Assembly: GCA_045541495.1 (NCBI GenBank)
Contig: JAZQJE010000059.1
Location: forward strand, 1 to 23,136
Source of the DNA: RGIG3009 sp045541495
GTDB taxonomy: Bacteria; Bacillota; Clostridia; Oscillospirales; Acutalibacteraceae
Direction: 5' to 3'
DNA length: 23,136 nucleotides
Shown: piece after piece, positions 23,013 through 23,136 of the stretch
How positions within the stretch are numbered: position 1 is the first letter of the stretch
Layout of the letters: the number at the start of each line of letters is the position of its first letter
Program-made: the position numbers and the translations under genes
Notes under the pieces: generated by a model
Told to the model about the DNA's origin: nothing
Databases searched by the model: none
The model's input: only the letters and a program-made list of their open reading frames with translations

Positions 23013-23062
23013 TGGTGGACGATAAGGAACTCGAATCCCTGACCCTCCGCACGTCAAGCGGA
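23013..23062 (-). pseudogene. tRNA-Val(GAC) 3' fragment (candidate attachment site)
   Basis: On the minus strand: anticodon stem TCCGC/GCGGA around loop TTGACGT (anticodon GAC, Val), variable loop GGGTC, T arm AGGGA-TTCGAGT-TCCTT, acceptor 3' strand ATCGTCC, then A and CCA. Upstream of the anticodon stem there is no D arm and no GGACGAT acceptor strand, so the 5' third is missing. The nearly invariant G53-C61 pair is A-T here, a sign of decay. Such fragments arise where tyrosine recombinases integrate in tRNA genes, leaving a displaced 3' part. The integrase lies 1.3 kb away. Confidence 0.7.
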
Positions 23063-23093
23063 AAAGTCGAAGCCACCGAATAAAATAGCCCAA

Positions 23094-23118
23094 AAAAGCG
23101 GAAATCATTTCCGCTTTT
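23094..23118 (+). repeat. 25-bp palindromic repeat, copy 9
   Basis: Central C, followed by an AT-rich stretch and AATAAGGA at the window edge, which may be the ribosome binding site of a gene beyond it. It lies 31 nt past the tRNA-Val fragment and follows no visible protein gene on the + strand. Confidence 0.9.
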
Positions 23119-23136
23119 TATTTTTATCAATAAGGA

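Noticed and set aside
23013..23077. The tRNA-like fragment as the 3' end of tmRNA or as a complete D-armless tRNA
   Set aside because: A full anticodon arm with anticodon GAC and a normal variable loop argue for tRNA-Val rather than tmRNA. A 5-bp GGTGG/CCACC pairing around it is possible but the conserved G53-C61 pair is lost, so a working tRNA is unlikely.
638..23118. The nine palindromes as insertion sequence ends or integron attC sites
   Set aside because: They are only 25 bp, have no transposase between them and no common target duplication visible; attC sites are longer with conserved outer boxes not seen here. A mobile origin remains possible but not through these known classes.

Overview
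The window looks like part of a conjugative, integrating mobile element from a ruminococcal Firmicute (Ruminococcus-like, Oscillospiraceae). Grounds: a type I dockerin module with a Thr-rich linker, AGGAGG-type ribosome binding sites, sigma-A promoters and a Gram-positive sortase-anchored adhesin. Apart from one doubtful 20-codon ORF, every protein gene reads on the + strand. The host assignment is inference.

Layout. 1-1303: the tail of one secreted protein and a complete dockerin protein that share an unrecognised C-terminal domain. 1439-18965: a tightly packed conjugation operon. It runs thioester/CnaB surface adhesin, DUF3991-Toprim protein, VirB2-like small membrane protein, VirB6-like channel protein, VirB3/PrgI-like protein, VirB4 ATPase, CHAP peptidoglycan hydrolase (VirB1 role), membrane-anchored unknown, HxH relaxase, 79-aa unknown, ArdC-like metalloprotease with a pentapeptide-like C-terminal half, and VirD4 coupling protein, closed by a strong terminator. 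19116-20222: replication-initiator-like winged-helix protein behind a 15-bp inverted repeat. 20223-20713: a non-coding stretch rich in hairpins (candidate oriT or integrase control). 20714-21733: tyrosine recombinase. 21814-22301: RelB/RelE-type toxin-antitoxin pair. 22334-23093: about 760 bases without a believable protein gene, holding a perfect-consensus promoter, a terminator-bounded RNA candidate of about 205 nt, a second block dense in perfect hairpins, and on the - strand the 3' two-thirds of a tRNA-Val(GAC).

Across the whole window the same 25-bp near-perfect palindrome occurs nine times (arm AAAAGCGGAAAT, one central base). Each of the first eight copies follows a gene, six of them starting at or within the stop codon; the ninth lies beyond the tRNA relic. 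The copies divide the window into functional modules and also sit inside the conjugation operon, where ordinary terminators would not be expected.

Working together: adhesin and CHAP enzyme handle cell contact and wall passage; VirB2/B3/B4/B6-like proteins form the channel; relaxase and VirD4 process and deliver DNA; the ArdC-like protein probably protects incoming DNA; the Rep-like protein, integrase and toxin-antitoxin maintain the element. The strongest leads are the palindrome family, the structured non-coding region at 22386-23012 next to the tRNA relic, and the ArdC-pentapeptide fusion.
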